64,000 bases of DNA from Wuchereria bancrofti (GCA_005281725.1 SSBO01000009.1:7006303-7070302), one strand, 5' to 3'. Positions 11,757 through 23,600 are shown, counted from the first letter of the stretch. The notes: generated by a model not told the origin, from the letters alone. Numbers and translations: made by a program.

Positions 11757-13950
11757 CACTTTGAAATTCGACGCCGTTCCCGTAACTTCCACCAATTAGC
11801 AACAAATTTTAATACGACAATTCGATGTGTGGAGAGAATATAAAAATTAAATTCTACAGATGGAACACTTTTATAGCAGCCAGTGAAGTTACAAAAAGAA
11901 AAAAAAAAAAAGAAAAACGAAGGTAATTGCAGAATTGAAAGTAAATGAGCAGATCAGTCAGACAATTCATCAATGACGACAAAAAAAATTATCATTTTTG
12001 TTTTTTCAACGATTTTCTCTACAAATTACATTTTCTCTCTTATTTGCATTTACGTAAAAAAAAAACAGAATTTCTTGATTTCTACTACAAAGTTCTTTTC
12101 ATGTATGGATAAATTACGTAGAAACGTGGAGTCTGTACCTTCCGGCAAATCATTGGTATGAGTCGATCAATTCCCAATATCACAGAAAAAATCAAGTTAT
12201 CAAGGTTGAAGAATGTACTATTGAAAAACGATGAATCTAAAATTTTCAAGGTCACCTCTTTTATTTTAAGTATAATTGCAGTTCATTTTGAATAAACTCT
12301 AAGTTTGCTGTTTTAAAAATTGCCTGAAATTCATGATAATAAAAAGATCATTGATTACACTGAAGTTATTTTTGATCTAAGAAGTATCTATAAGAAACAA
12401 TAAGTTATATGAACATAACTAACACTAACTTTTATATCTTAAGTGCTTTTATCGGCTTTTCCCAATTCACTTTTCCATCTATTGATTTGTTTTTTTTTTT
12501 TCACTTCACTTCTTTGGTCTACCCTCTTTATCCTTTATCCTTACTCCATACAAGCATATCACATAGCTTAACAATTTGCATAAATGTACTGAAAATAAAT
12601 TTAAAAGACCAATTTTGCATGGATCAATGTGGTACGATATTACTTATGGCAAATGGTAAGTTATCATGTCAGCCTGACACTATTGTTAATGAATGAAACT
12701 ATATAGAAGTGAACGCTGCTGCAATACGCTTAGTTCATATTGTGGCGTACGCTTAGATTGCATAAGATTTTTATGTAAAAAAAGTTTGTTTTGATTCAGT
12801 TACTTCAATTTATGTAAATCAAGGATGATTTAACTTTTGCTATCTATATACTGCAACTGAAGAGGAGTTGCTTAATCTCTTACTTACCTGAATGGTACTT
12901 TCACTTCAATCTTAGACACAAAGTAGAAAGCCCATATCTAGAAGTACTTATCCATCTATCGGACGTTCACCCATCCATAACATATCTTCAATTCATGTGG
13001 TTTAATTACAGCACACAGACAGTCTTGTTAACACTTTCAAGAAATTCACTGATATTCGCAACTGTGACGATTTCTCCAGAATTATGGATTTTCTTTACTG
13101 ATTTTGATGCAATATACCTTCTAGTTTACATTTCCATCTTGAAATTGGTAAAAAACGAACATCGGAACTTTTCCCTAACTCATTTACTCGTCTTACCAGA
13201 GGAGAAAGATATTAGGATATTTTATGCTTCGAGAGATTTGCAAACTATTTTGCTTCACAGACGAACTTGAAACTTTCAAGGAAGGCTTCCGAGAACCTAT
13301 CCCGAGACCTCACTTCCGCGGAACTTCTGCAGCACCTCCCCACTCTCGCCTTGTGCTTAAAAGTCGCTGACCCATTCCGGTTTTTTTTCGCTACTCAAGC
13401 TTAAACCAGGCGCGCGCATATTCCAAGTCGACGGGGCTGGCGAGATTCATTTTTCCGCATTTCGTCTCAGTCTGAGTCAGTTGCTTGATTTATGTGATGG
13501 TGTGTTGTTATCATGATTGTAGTGCGTTATCACTATTATCATCGCTATATCGACTGGATAACAGTTTCATTATTTGTGTTTGAAATAAAATGCTAGGAAA
13601 TTAATACAAGACAGAAGAGTACAATGACATGTCTTTGTATTATCGATAACACATTACTTTTTAGGATTAGCACTTCGTGGTGTCGCTTAAATTTAGTTAA
13701 AAATTGTAGGCAAATCGCGAGCAAGAGATAGTAATGTGATAGCAGCATTTCCAATTCCATTTCAAGCTGAATAAGTCCATTTTAGTTTGCTTAATAGAGT
13801 GAGAGTTATCTTTGTGGTTTGATCACTTGACCATCGTGAAGTAGGAGAGGAGATGATCTGAATTATGACGTATATCATTTCATCCATTGCTTTTCTATTC
13901 GTATACTTCTGTTCGTTTTAACCCGACTTGCTAGTTAACCGTAACTTGTT
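11757..13950. other. Intergenic and probable promoter region of the MPS1 gene
   Basis: It contains isolated exon-like donors (for example a GTAAGT near 12655 after a short ATG frame, and a GTATGAG near 12155) that I could not assemble into a gene. From about 13290 to 13450 the DNA becomes markedly more GC-rich, with a GCGCGCGC-like stretch. It lies about 0.5 kb upstream of the MPS1 start and fits a promoter or first non-coding exon. Confidence 0.4.
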
Positions 13951-13961
13951 CTCTTTTTCAG
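13951..13961 (+). promoter_or_regulatory. Splice acceptor abutting the MPS1 start codon
   Basis: The sequence CTCTTTTTCAG is immediately followed by the ATG at 13962. A strong acceptor with no 5' untranslated bases between it and the start suggests spliced-leader trans-splicing. A cis-intron following a non-coding exon remains possible. Confidence 0.6.
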
Positions 13962-16900
13962 ATGTCAACTTCAGACTTGCGAGAGCGTCTTCGTAAATTA
14001 GCGGAGCGTACTGCTAGAGAACTGCAAGTCTCTCAAAAGAAGAAAGAACAGGGAGATCAGGATCAAAGCGCACAAAGTACGTCTTTGCTCATTTTATTTA
14101 AATTTGTATCATATCAGTCAGGGTCTCGAAGCATATATAGTAATGACAGATAAACAAACTTAGGAGAAAAGAAATACGCTTGGGAAAGTTGTTGTGAAGG
14201 TTGAACGGCTATTGTGAAAATTACTTCTTTATTATATCAAAGACAAGAAAATTGGTCGCTATAATATTACCAGGATTTTTTTTTTTAGAAAGTTAAGAGT
14301 AACCTAATTTCATTCTCCATTAAGGTATATAATGTGTTTATAAGAAAGAAGCGATGTATTTATAGGTGATGGCGATAAAGAAAACAGTGTACTTACAGCG
14401 CCGACAAGTACGCGCATGACTTGTACAGCCCCGACCAAGCTGTTAAAAAATATTAACATGGTCAAGACGCCATCTATTCCAGAACCTGCAATACAAGATT
14501 CATCACTGAAACCGAATATTAGTGCAGTACCTTGTACATCTACCGTTAATAATTCGAAAACCGGAACTTCGCTTGGCATTCCTATAGAACCCATTATTGC
14601 AACATTAAAATGTTTGTTTAATTTCTCTGCTTTGTTCTTCTATTTAAGTCTTTTTAGTTTTTATGTAAAATTAAACACCTGTGCAGTACATATTGAATTT
14701 TTCATGACTTATTCAAAGTAAGGTTGATTTAAGTTATGTTAGGGAGCAAAACCAGAGATTACTTTTCATAAAAAGATGTGATGTCTTTGAATTTGATTGG
14801 AATAGCTTTTCGAACAAAAATTTTGCACCACTTACAAACATATTTGTAGCTCCTGATCAAGTCGAGAAAGTTAATGATTCTGTTGCGCGGTGTAGCAAAT
14901 CAGCCAGCAGAACAGCTGAAGACAGGAAAAAACGAACCGCTAGTGCCCATGTTGTAAGGAATATATCTCTTAACTAAGAGCTTCTAAATATTTTTGACTA
15001 GATATTTTGACAAAAAATTCAAATACTTCACAAAAAACGCTGGAACAGTTAACAAAAGTCTTATTCAAGGAGCAATCAACGGGTCCGAATGGTGATGGTG
15101 TAGCAACATCACCAGTCCACGCATTACGTCGTTCAGAATCTGCTTCTACTTCTCGTCCTAACCATTATGTTTATGTAAACAGTCATCCGTATGTTGTGAT
15201 CGACTTGTTGGGTAAAGGAGGCTCCAGTAAAGTTAGACTCTATTTGTAGTATTTTCACTTGCTTCAATTTTTCATATGTACATTTGATCTGAACTTATTC
15301 AAAAGAGTTATATCTGCTTTTTCAATAATTACGTTTGTGCTCGTATAGGATTTGTCTCTCGATTCACTTGTTTTAATTGGAAAGAGAATAGATTTTTTCA
15401 TTTATTCAAGGTTTATCAAGTATTAGACGAGAGACAGAAGAAATTACGTGCAGTGAAGTGTGTTGATTTATCGGAAGCTGATTATTGCTGTCGCAGTGCC
15501 TACTTAAACGAAATCAAACTGCTGCTTAGTTTGAAGGATACAGGATGTGTTGTGGAGATGTTTGATTAGTATGTAATTTTAATAGTACTAGTAAAAATGA
15601 GCTAGAAAAGTGTCAGCTAATAAGTTAAAACAAATTTCAGGCATAGTTGTGATACTTTTGGTAGACGTCACTGGAGTTATCTTTTTTTAGTGAACTTCAT
15701 GGTGATTTCTTGTATGTAGTGATGGAAAAAGGTGATACCGATTTGGCAACTTTTCTGAAGACTCGGAGGAATCAAATTGATGATATATTTATCCGATTTT
15801 ATTGGAGTGAAATGTTAAAATGTGTGCGTACTATTCATGAAAAAGGTGAGTAAGAGTCCGTGTTTTTTCTTTATTCTTGTCAAAATTGGATGGCTTTTTT
15901 ATGATTTCCAGGTATTGTCCATTCTGATTTGAAACCGGCAAATTTTCTTCTTGTCGGCGGAAATCTAAAATTGATCGATTTTGGAATTTCCTCTGCTATT
16001 CCAACAAATAAGACGTCAGTAATGAAAGACACGCAGATGGGAACACTATCTTATATGCCGCCGGAAGCTATTGTAGGTTCAAATGCTTCAGTGTATGATG
16101 GAAAAGAGATTTACAAGGTAAATTTTAGGAACATTTTTGTTTTTATTGAATTGTTAAAGAAAAATGAAAGTTTCTACTCCTCTTGTTAAGGAATTCGATA
16201 TTTAGTATTACAAATTCGTAAAGATAGGGACGATAGTTATGAAATAGAAAGCGAATTGCTAGAATGCTCTCTAGAAATGAATCAGAAGCATCCTTTGTTT
16301 ACAATGACATTACGAAATTTAGAAACTTCATTCTTATGGATGTATTTTAGGTTCGTAAAAAATGTGATGTATGGGCTTTGGGATGCATATTGTATAACAT
16401 GGTTTATGGACATACGCCATATCAAATGTGGACAAACCCAATCCAAAAAATGCATGCTATTTTGAATAAACCAGTAGTTTTTGAGAAAATCGAAGATGCT
16501 GATTTAATGGATGTTTTAAAAGTAAATATTTTTGTAATTATTGTGCGGGAGTTGATATTTTTATTCATCTTATTGTTCAGCATGCTTTCAGTTTTGCTGT
16601 TGTGAAATGTCTTTTTTTAGCGATGCTTAACAAGAGATCCCGACCAGCGATCTAGCGTTGAGGAGTTGCAGAAACATCCATATTTGACGAGTAATTTTCT
16701 TATTTAATCGATCTTTATGGAATTATATCTCGAATTCTTGTTTCTTTTGTAGAAATCGAACAAAGTATAAAGTGATTTTGGCCTACAAAAGGTGCTTTAG
16801 GAAATAATTTCAAGAGATTTACTTTAATACTGATTATTTAAGGAAAAGTTCGTAAATGTATGGATGAGTCAATTTTACCGCAGGATGACAATGATTTAAT

Positions 16901-17024
16901 GAAAGTGGCTGAAGATTTACGGAATTCTACACCGCGAACTTCAGCTCGAAAACTTCGTGATCTTATGCAACGACGAGATCCAACAACCACCAGAAAAGAT
17001 TTAGTGATGAGCAAATTCACTTGA
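13962..17024 (+). CDS. ttk: MPS1/TTK dual-specificity spindle checkpoint kinase
   Basis: MPS1 starts spindle-checkpoint signalling at unattached kinetochores by phosphorylating KNL1. Exons: 13962-14076, about 14366-14615, about 14743-14953, 15002-15231, 15411-15568, 15691-15845, 15912-16117, 16351-16521, 16621-16690, 16753-16764 and 16843-17024, roughly 570 residues. The first ~210 residues are a basic/Ser-Thr-rich leader. The kinase domain carries the MPS1 hallmark glycine loop GKGGSSKV, lysine in AVKCVDL, the catalytic loop HSDLKPANF (HSD, as in TTK, instead of HRD), IDFGI, activation segment [11 protein letters not shown] and YMPPEA, then [15 protein letters not shown] and a C-terminal HPYL. 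From exon 4 onward all phases fit. The exon 3 to 4 junction is off by one base with canonical GT-AG, so that region needs transcript support. AATAAA lies at 17138-17143. Family assignment is secure. Confidence 0.92.
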
Positions 17025-18436
17025 ATATGAATAAATTTTTGCCTATTTTGCTGTATATTTTAGCTCTGTGTTAAGAATTTAAACTAAGCGTAATATTTGT
17101 TAACTATATTTAAATAAGTTACGCTGATGCATTTTGTAATAAATATAAGTACACGAGATTTATAATCTACATAAATAGTGTGAGGTATCGGACTATACGG
17201 GAATATCGGACTATAATATTCATTTTCAGATTAATGGTAATGGGATTTACTTTTGTTTAATTTCCTCAATTAAGTTTAATTTCTAGAGAGTACTCGTCTG
17301 CGAGTAAAGACAACAATTTAAATATTGAGTGAAGTTGGTGTTAATGAGGAATTATAATTTAAGTAGCTGTTCTTAGACACTTATCAAAGCAGTTCTGCTG
17401 CTTCATTGAGGAATTTTTTAAATGTTCATTTGGAATGATATTAGTGCAAATTGGTGTCGTTGTACAAATTTTCTGTCCTTTGCTATACGTCTTCACCATT
17501 CTATGATATCTCTAACGGTTTCATAATGCTACTCAGTTCTGTTAAAGGGTTTCGTAAGAGAACTGCCTTCCCATTTTTTGTCTAGAAATAGTTGAAAAAT
17601 TTTTTCGGACTAGTTATTGATGTTCCAGTCACTCCTGTAAACTTGACATTTCATGTGGCCATCATTTTTATTAATATATTTGAGTCTTTATAAATAGACC
17701 AGGTTTCAACACATGGACCATATATTTTGATTTATTAATTACATATTATTTAAGGTAAAAGAGAGCGATATTAATTGAAGGAAATTTAGCAGAGATAAGC
17801 CATATATATATAGCATGTTGGTCAGCTCGGTAGTATAAGATACCGTTAGTCAGACTTGAAGGTTAACCAACCAAAGAGTAGAGGATTGAAGCGAAATTCT
17901 TTGGATAAGGTTGAAAAATGCTATTATATGCGGTGTTATGCGCATCATTGAGAGGTTTTATTCTGTAAATACTGGTAGTTTGTAATAAGTAAAATAATCA
18001 TAAGTAAATAATAATAATTAGTAATAATAGTAATAGTGGTAATAGTAATACTAATAGTAATAAATAGTGGTAATTAAACTGTTAGAGCGAAGACGGCTTA
18101 TGATAGCATACTAAGTGAAAGAAATTAAATTTTGTTCCCTCTCACTCTCGTGAGTTGGAAATTTGGTGTGGAGCACCTCCAACTCAATATTCAAAATCGG
18201 AAGTAAATTATATCAAGTAGTTAATTACTGAACTTTGGATAAAGTCAGTAAAATGAGTAGTAGTTGTTTGGTTAGTTTATTTGAAATGATAGAAAATTGA
18301 AATGTCATTCTTTTCTTTCTTTTTGTATTTTAATACGAATTTTTCACTCACATTCACATTCATTCACATTTCATTCACAGAATGGGGCACTCGGTGGACA
18401 ATAAAACATGTACATCCCCATAAATAATACTTATCC
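17025..18436. other. Spacer between MPS1 and HOP2
   Basis: It contains the MPS1 polyadenylation signal at 17138 and the TAA/TAG microsatellite at 18001-18075. A tRNA-like string near 17820-17875 was considered and rejected. No other gene is seen. Confidence 0.5.
18001..18075. repeat. TAA/TAG/TGG imperfect trinucleotide repeat
   Basis: Roughly 75 bases of degenerate AAT, AGT and GGT units. Similar repeats recur at 23601-23630 and 43140-43270. Confidence 0.75.
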
Positions 18437-20309
18437 ATGGGGATCAAAGTTCTGAAGGTAACTGCACTTCTCGCAGGTATGTGTTAGAAGGAATGTAAAA
18501 ATTCTGGTATAGGGTTGAATTTAACAGCGTTATTATTATATTTTGCTTCTTGCAGGATTGAATCGAATGCCATCCAGCGTCAGCACCGTGACCAAAGGTC
18601 AACTAGATGAAGTTGGTAAAAAATTCGACTCTTCTTTATTATTATATTTTGTTTCTTGCAGGTAACTTCCTTTGAATCCCTAAAATGTTCTTCATTAGCT
18701 TCCATTAAATTCAACTTTTGCAGTGGTCGAAAAAGTATGCAATTATATGCTGCAGCAAAATCGACCATATAGTGCTACTGATGTATGGAATAACCTCCGA
18801 CGGGAATATCCCAAAGCTGTGAGTTTTTCCGCTTCACGAATTATTTCCTGAATTTTTGTTCTTGAAAATTGAGAGATTTGTTAATTAACTAAAATTTAAT
18901 TTTGAAGGCTCCAGTTTTTCAAATGTTCGGTCATATTTATTTAACTGCTATATGATGCAAATAAAAAGTGAGAATTAATTTCAGCAGATAATCAAATGTT
19001 TGGATGTTGGGGTGGAACGGGGATTTTTATGCGAGAAACTTATTTCGAAACAGAAGATCTACTTTGCTGATCAGGTATGCTAACATTCACCCTGAAAATA
19101 ACAATGTAATTCAAAATTTATTTCAATTTTCAATGGAAATTGCTGGAAATCCAGAAATCCTTATAGTAAGGAAGCCCAAGATATTTAAATCTGGCTGGAA
19201 ATTATTTTTAGAGCAAAATTGAAAAATGCAATGAAGAAGAGCTCCAAGTCATGAACGTATCTATCGTCGAAAAGAAAAATCGTTTAAATGAACTTAGCAA
19301 CGAAATAAAGGTCGCAAAAAATGGTATTTGGAAGATTTCGGCATCAGAAGTCGTGTTTGATAGTGTGTTCTCGTATGACTGAGCTGTCTAGGAGTGAAAT
19401 ATATGACCCGTTATGTGTATTTCACATAAGCAATATCGCAGCAATCGCCGAAAATTTTTTTTTGTTCACTGGTATCAGAATAACTTTTTATTGACAAGCT
19501 TAACTTGTTCTTAAGAACCAGAAATTATATATGATGATATGAAGATTTTTTAGTTTTTGTTTTAAATGAAATCTAAGCGATTTCATTACTGTCCGAACTT
19601 TGTTTTTCCGCGAATTCTATTTTTTAGAGTTGAAAGAGTATGGAAGCGCAATGAGAATAGAAGAGATGATTGCTTTACAAACGACTATGAAGACACAGGT
19701 ATCATTCATCTGGGGGCATAATCTGAAAGGATATGTAATTACAAACTGGAGTGATAGTTTCGACAGCTTGTGATCGACATGATCAGAGTGGCTACATTCT
19801 TGCTTATTTAGAAAAATAATCCAAATCTACTAGATTCTGTATTTGTATTTTCAGGTAAAGGAAATGGAGAAACGTATCAGTGGCATGGTAACTCATGCTA
19901 AGGATAAATTTGTAAATGAAAAAAGGAAATCGGAGCTTGTCGCAAAACAAGAATATTATACGAGGCAATATAAGGAACGAAAGCGAATTGCAGATCGAAT
20001 TGTTGATGTAATATGTGAAAATGTCAACATTTCGAAAAAAAAATTAATGGTAAGACAGTTATTTATTAATTTGGGAGCTTAACTATTAGCGAAAGTTGGT
20101 TTAGAGGTCATACTTATTCATTCTTGCAATTAAATTCGTAACATGACACTATAACACGAGACAGTCCTACCTATGGAAGTAATGAATTAAGCTTACTGCA
20201 CTGTTTTGTCTGAGTTCCGCATTTGGCATTTACATTAGATGAAGAATATGAGGATAATTTTCATCGTGGAGGGATTTTTCAGGAAGATATTGGCTTTGAA
20301 CTTGACTGA
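18437..20309 (+). CDS. hop2: HOP2/PSMC3IP homologous-pairing protein
   Basis: HOP2 pairs with MND1 to load and stimulate RAD51/DMC1 strand exchange in meiosis. Eight phase-consistent exons: 18437-18476, 18556-18615, 18724-18818, 18985-19074, 19212-19323, 19628-19698, 19855-20049 and 20283-20309, giving 229 residues (human 217). The N-terminal winged helix is clear: YMLQQNRPYSATDVWNNL, REYPKA, then IIKCLDVG and KLISKQKIYFADQ, closely matching the human pattern EQNRPYSSQDV and GKQKIYFADQ. Coiled-coil follows (IEKCNEEELQVMNVSIVEKK, NELSNEIKVAK), then the C-terminal block RKSELVAKQEYYTRQYKERK with RIVDVICENV and SKKKL, ending EDIGFELD. AATAAA is at 20393-20398. C. elegans lacks HOP2, MND1 and DMC1, so retention here is notable. 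Identity is secure. Confidence 0.9.
18530..18661 (+). repeat. Duplicated 26-bp intron end carrying a splice acceptor
   Basis: The 3' end of HOP2 intron 1 (18530-18555) reappears at 18636-18661 inside intron 2 with one mismatch. Copy 1 is the used acceptor of exon 2. Copy 2 ends TTGCAG directly followed by GTAACT, a recursive-splice-like AG|GT junction. Confidence 0.85.
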
Positions 20310-20951
20310 CTTCCTGCTCCGGTTACTTCAGAAATGGAAGTTTGACTCTCTCGCTTTTTAAGCTATCAAATCCCAGTATTTCTCAGTTGGTGAATAAATC
20401 ACTTATTCTCTGCTGTGTTTTAGTCCTGTGAATACTGTTATGAATTTAAATGTTATTTTGACTGCTTTGTTTTCTGTTTTCCACAGTTTGAATTATGATC
20501 CGTGCAGAACATGTGATAAAACATTTTTGATTGTTAAAGATGTCATTTCCGGTTTTTCCACATTGTACCTTTGCTATTTTAAAATGAACGCTAATTTTTG
20601 CAATTCTTCTTTTCAAGTTTCGATATTTTGCCTGTATTTCCAGAATGACTTTTTCAAAATCATTAAGTTTCGCAGCTTAAATAACATGTTTTAGGTGAAT
20701 AAGTTCCAGTGTGCCATAAGATGCATTCACACTTCTTATAAGATAAATTGTTTTTACCCTATAATGGTTTAGTCATTACTTTCAGTTTCCTAAATCACGA
20801 TTACATAAGGAATATATGAATTGCAGGTTTTGTTCATGAATTTGGTAAATGATGAGATGAGGTGGAAGAAGTATTCTAGAAGTCTCGAGTTTACTGGTAG
20901 TTTTTCAGCGACCGTACACAAATGATTTTTATTATTTAAACTGATACGAAA
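20310..20951. other. Spacer between HOP2 and APC10
   Basis: It holds the HOP2 AATAAA (20393) and an acceptor TTTTTCAG ending at 20908, 43 bases before the APC10 start. That acceptor could be a trans-splice site. An 88-codon frame at 20428-20694 looks like chance (Phe/Cys-rich, no domain). Confidence 0.5.
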
Positions 20952-22697
20952 ATGGAAGTGGATGAAAATGACGCATTAGAGAATCAAACACCGAAAAAAG
21001 ATAATGGGACTGCTCCGTGGATAGCATCGTTACCAAAGAACAATGTGGGAGATGTGCGCGACATATCTAATCAAGCGTTCTGGACGTTATCCAGTTGTAA
21101 AACGGGTCTTTTTTTAAGGCTTTTTTCTGAACAATAATTAGTTCGAGGAATTCAGTCAGTAACTGGAAAAGAAGCTGAGCTTTTTTCTGTTTTCCGGGAA
21201 ACCAGAGAATAGAGAATAATTATTTTAAACAGACAAAATGGACCAAGGTAATTATTTTCTCGTTCATCGTTTTTCAGATGGTTTTGGTATCCAGCAGCTG
21301 TTAGATGACGATTTGGAACAGTACTGGCAGTCGGATGGCCCACAGCCGCATACGGTCACAATTGAGTTTAGCAAAAAAACAAATATTTCGTATTTGTTAT
21401 TATATTTGGATTACAAAACCGATGAGTCGTATACACCTAGCAAGTAAAGTTCTTAATTCCTGACATATCTATCCTTGTTGAAATTATCAGAAATATATTT
21501 TTTTTTAGGAGAAAAGGAAATGAATGTTTGATAAATTAGAAGTTAATGCTCCGTTCTTACACTATATTTTTAAGCCTTTTATTCTCTGTTCTCACCCAAG
21601 ATATTTAATTGTAATGATTATAAAGATTAGTAACTTGATTGGACTGTGAGTATTTGAATCCTCGAAATTTGTTTGAGTCTGCATGAGTGTTAAAAATATT
21701 GTTCACAATTATGATGATTTTAGGTTTAAGTATTTATGGTTTTTTAAAATCTCAGCAATATTTTCTTTTTTTCAGAGTAGTTGTACGTCTTGGTTCATCA
21801 GTTCTGGATGTAGATGAAGGTTTAACAGTTGTGTTTTCCGAACCAGTGGGTTGGCAGGTTAATTTTTTTTTCATAACTCAGTTTTGCGATTTGAAGGATA
21901 ATCTTTTTAAAAATTTTAGAATCATGCAAACATTAAGGTTCGTTTTATGTTTGAAAAAATAAGTAACATAAGATGGCCGAAAAAAGATTAAATCATTTTT
22001 TTAAGGTTATCGACTTACGCGATGCTGATGGGGGACCATCTCGTGCTTTTGTCTTACAGTTGCAAGTTGTACAAAACCATCAGAATGGTCGTGATACTCA
22101 TATAAGGTGTGATATCACTTTTAAAATTGCTGTTTAAATTAATTTCCAAAGTTTTTTTAATGGAAATAAGTGGATAAAGTATGGCGTTTGATGTTCTTTG
22201 TGATGCATAATTTATCTAATGTCATTTAAAATTTTTTCACATTATAAGATTGCAGGCTACTGTTTCCTTGAAATACACAAATTCTTGTCTGCTATTTAGT
22301 ATTCTTTTCATCGTCCTTAAAATTTGTGAAGTTGAGAGGAAAACAAAACCAGTAAATCTAGTTAGATTTTTCTGAAACTTGACATTTTTTCCGCATGTTG
22401 ATTGTAGAATTCTGTTAGAATATTTTGTTGATGTGGTAATCTGTTTTGAGACAGACTGCAATTTCTTGTCTTCACATATTGCTAATTAAATTTTCGGAAA
22501 ATTTAATTGATAAATCGGAAATGATCAAGTAATATAATTCAATTGTTTGTGTTTATAGGCAAATGCGAATAATCGGGCCAACTCGAGCACGATTGGACAC
22601 TGGTATAAAGACAATGATTAATGCTGGAACAAGTATAAGCAATGTTCCACTAAAGTTCACTTCTCAGACAATCGCTCAGTTTGCTAATATCCGTTAA
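20952..22697 (+). CDS. apc10: APC10/DOC1, anaphase-promoting complex subunit 10
   Basis: APC10 is a processivity and substrate (D-box) receptor subunit of the APC/C ubiquitin ligase. Exons 20952-21105, 21278-21443, 21776-21857, 22006-22106 and 22559-22697 are all in phase and give 213 residues. An acidic leader precedes the DOC (galactose-binding-like) domain: VRDISNQAFWTLSSCKT, GFGIQQLLDDDLEQYWQSDG, PQPHTVTIEF, YLDYKTDESYTPSK, VRLGSS, EPVGWQ, NHQNGRDTHIRQMRI. These line up with the human protein, including LETYWQSDGSQPH, DYKSDESYTPSK and NHQNGRDTHMRQI. The last two residues are Ile-Arg, the IR tail that docks APC10 onto the TPR subunit CDC27/APC3. The acceptor at 20908 leaves a short leader containing one upstream ATG with an immediate stop. 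Identity is secure. Confidence 0.95.
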
Positions 22698-23078
22698 CTG
22701 AGTAATTTTCAAAAATCAGGGTCCTCATCGTCTTTGTTTTGTAGCACAAATGTAACAATTTATTTGCAATAGTTTATATGCACATTTTTTCACGTTACTG
22801 GAATTAAATATACCAAGAAATAATGTCGACAACTATGTTCTAAATATTACATACTAGCGCAATTATGTTCGGATCGGTTTTAAAAATTTTATCTCGATAT
22901 AAAATTCTAAGTCTCGATACTTTAAACTTAAAGAAAACTTCCTTCAAATTACGACGATGGCAGTGGGAAATTCTATGTTGCTTGAACTATTATTGGATAT
23001 GCTATTTTTGAAGAAACTAGTTTTATCTGACTCCACATTTTGTGTATATGAACTACTCATTTTATTTTCATTTTACAG

Positions 23079-23238
23079 TATTTCTGATGGAATTGTTAAG
23101 ATTGTTAATTAAGATCATACTACTCTCGTAAGAGATATTACAAGAGCTTCCAATTGTAATCAAGCAACATCAAAGCTTGTATTATTCAGTCATTCTAGAG
23201 TTGATCCAGTCGATGTACTATCTAAACTAAAGTCTTGA
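23079..23238 (+). pseudogene. Coding-like terminal-exon relic with in-frame TAA
   Basis: After a good acceptor (TTTTCATTTTACAG, ending 23078) the frame reads ISDGIVKIVN, TAA at 23110-23112, then about 41 further codons of protein-like sequence (RDITRASNCNQATSKLVLFS, RVDPVDVLSKLKS) to a TGA at 23238. I do not recognise the family and see no upstream exons. It may be the decayed end of a gene, two alternative last exons, or chance. Confidence 0.3.
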
Positions 23239-23600
23239 ATAAAAAATTGGAAATTGATCAATATATTTCCACATCATTTCGTCACATGTAATTGTACACG
23301 TTATCAGTAAACGGATAGGTATAGACAAGAGTATTACTGATATTAAGTGTTTCGTACAGCATGGCAGCTCTATGGAAGAGAATGATATGGGAGAAATTTG
23401 TTGTCACCTAAAGGATCATAGTTTCCTATCAGTATTCTGACGTTTTCCATGTTCTGTATTCTGGTCCGGGAGAAGCGCTCATTTATCTTTCAGTTAGGCG
23501 GCTGCTTTTGAATGGTGGTAAATTGTATTTCAATGAGTTATCTGGAAGAGACACTAGCGCTAGTAATAGGAGTTATAGCAGTAGCAATAATGATAAGCGA

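Noticed and set aside
12409..13270. Plus-strand frames of 95 and 91 codons
   Set aside because: Hydrophobic, low-complexity, no acceptors in phase and no recognisable domain. Likely chance in AT-rich DNA.
17815..17880. tRNA-like string with GGTCAGCTCGGTAG and flanking GTTGGT/ACCAAC complementarity
   Set aside because: It is too short for a full cloverleaf, with no proper T-arm (GGTTCRA) or anticodon stem. At best a decayed tRNA fragment.
20428..20694. 88-codon frame between HOP2 and APC10
   Set aside because: Phe/Cys-rich with no domain or splice support, and it lies across the HOP2 3' region.
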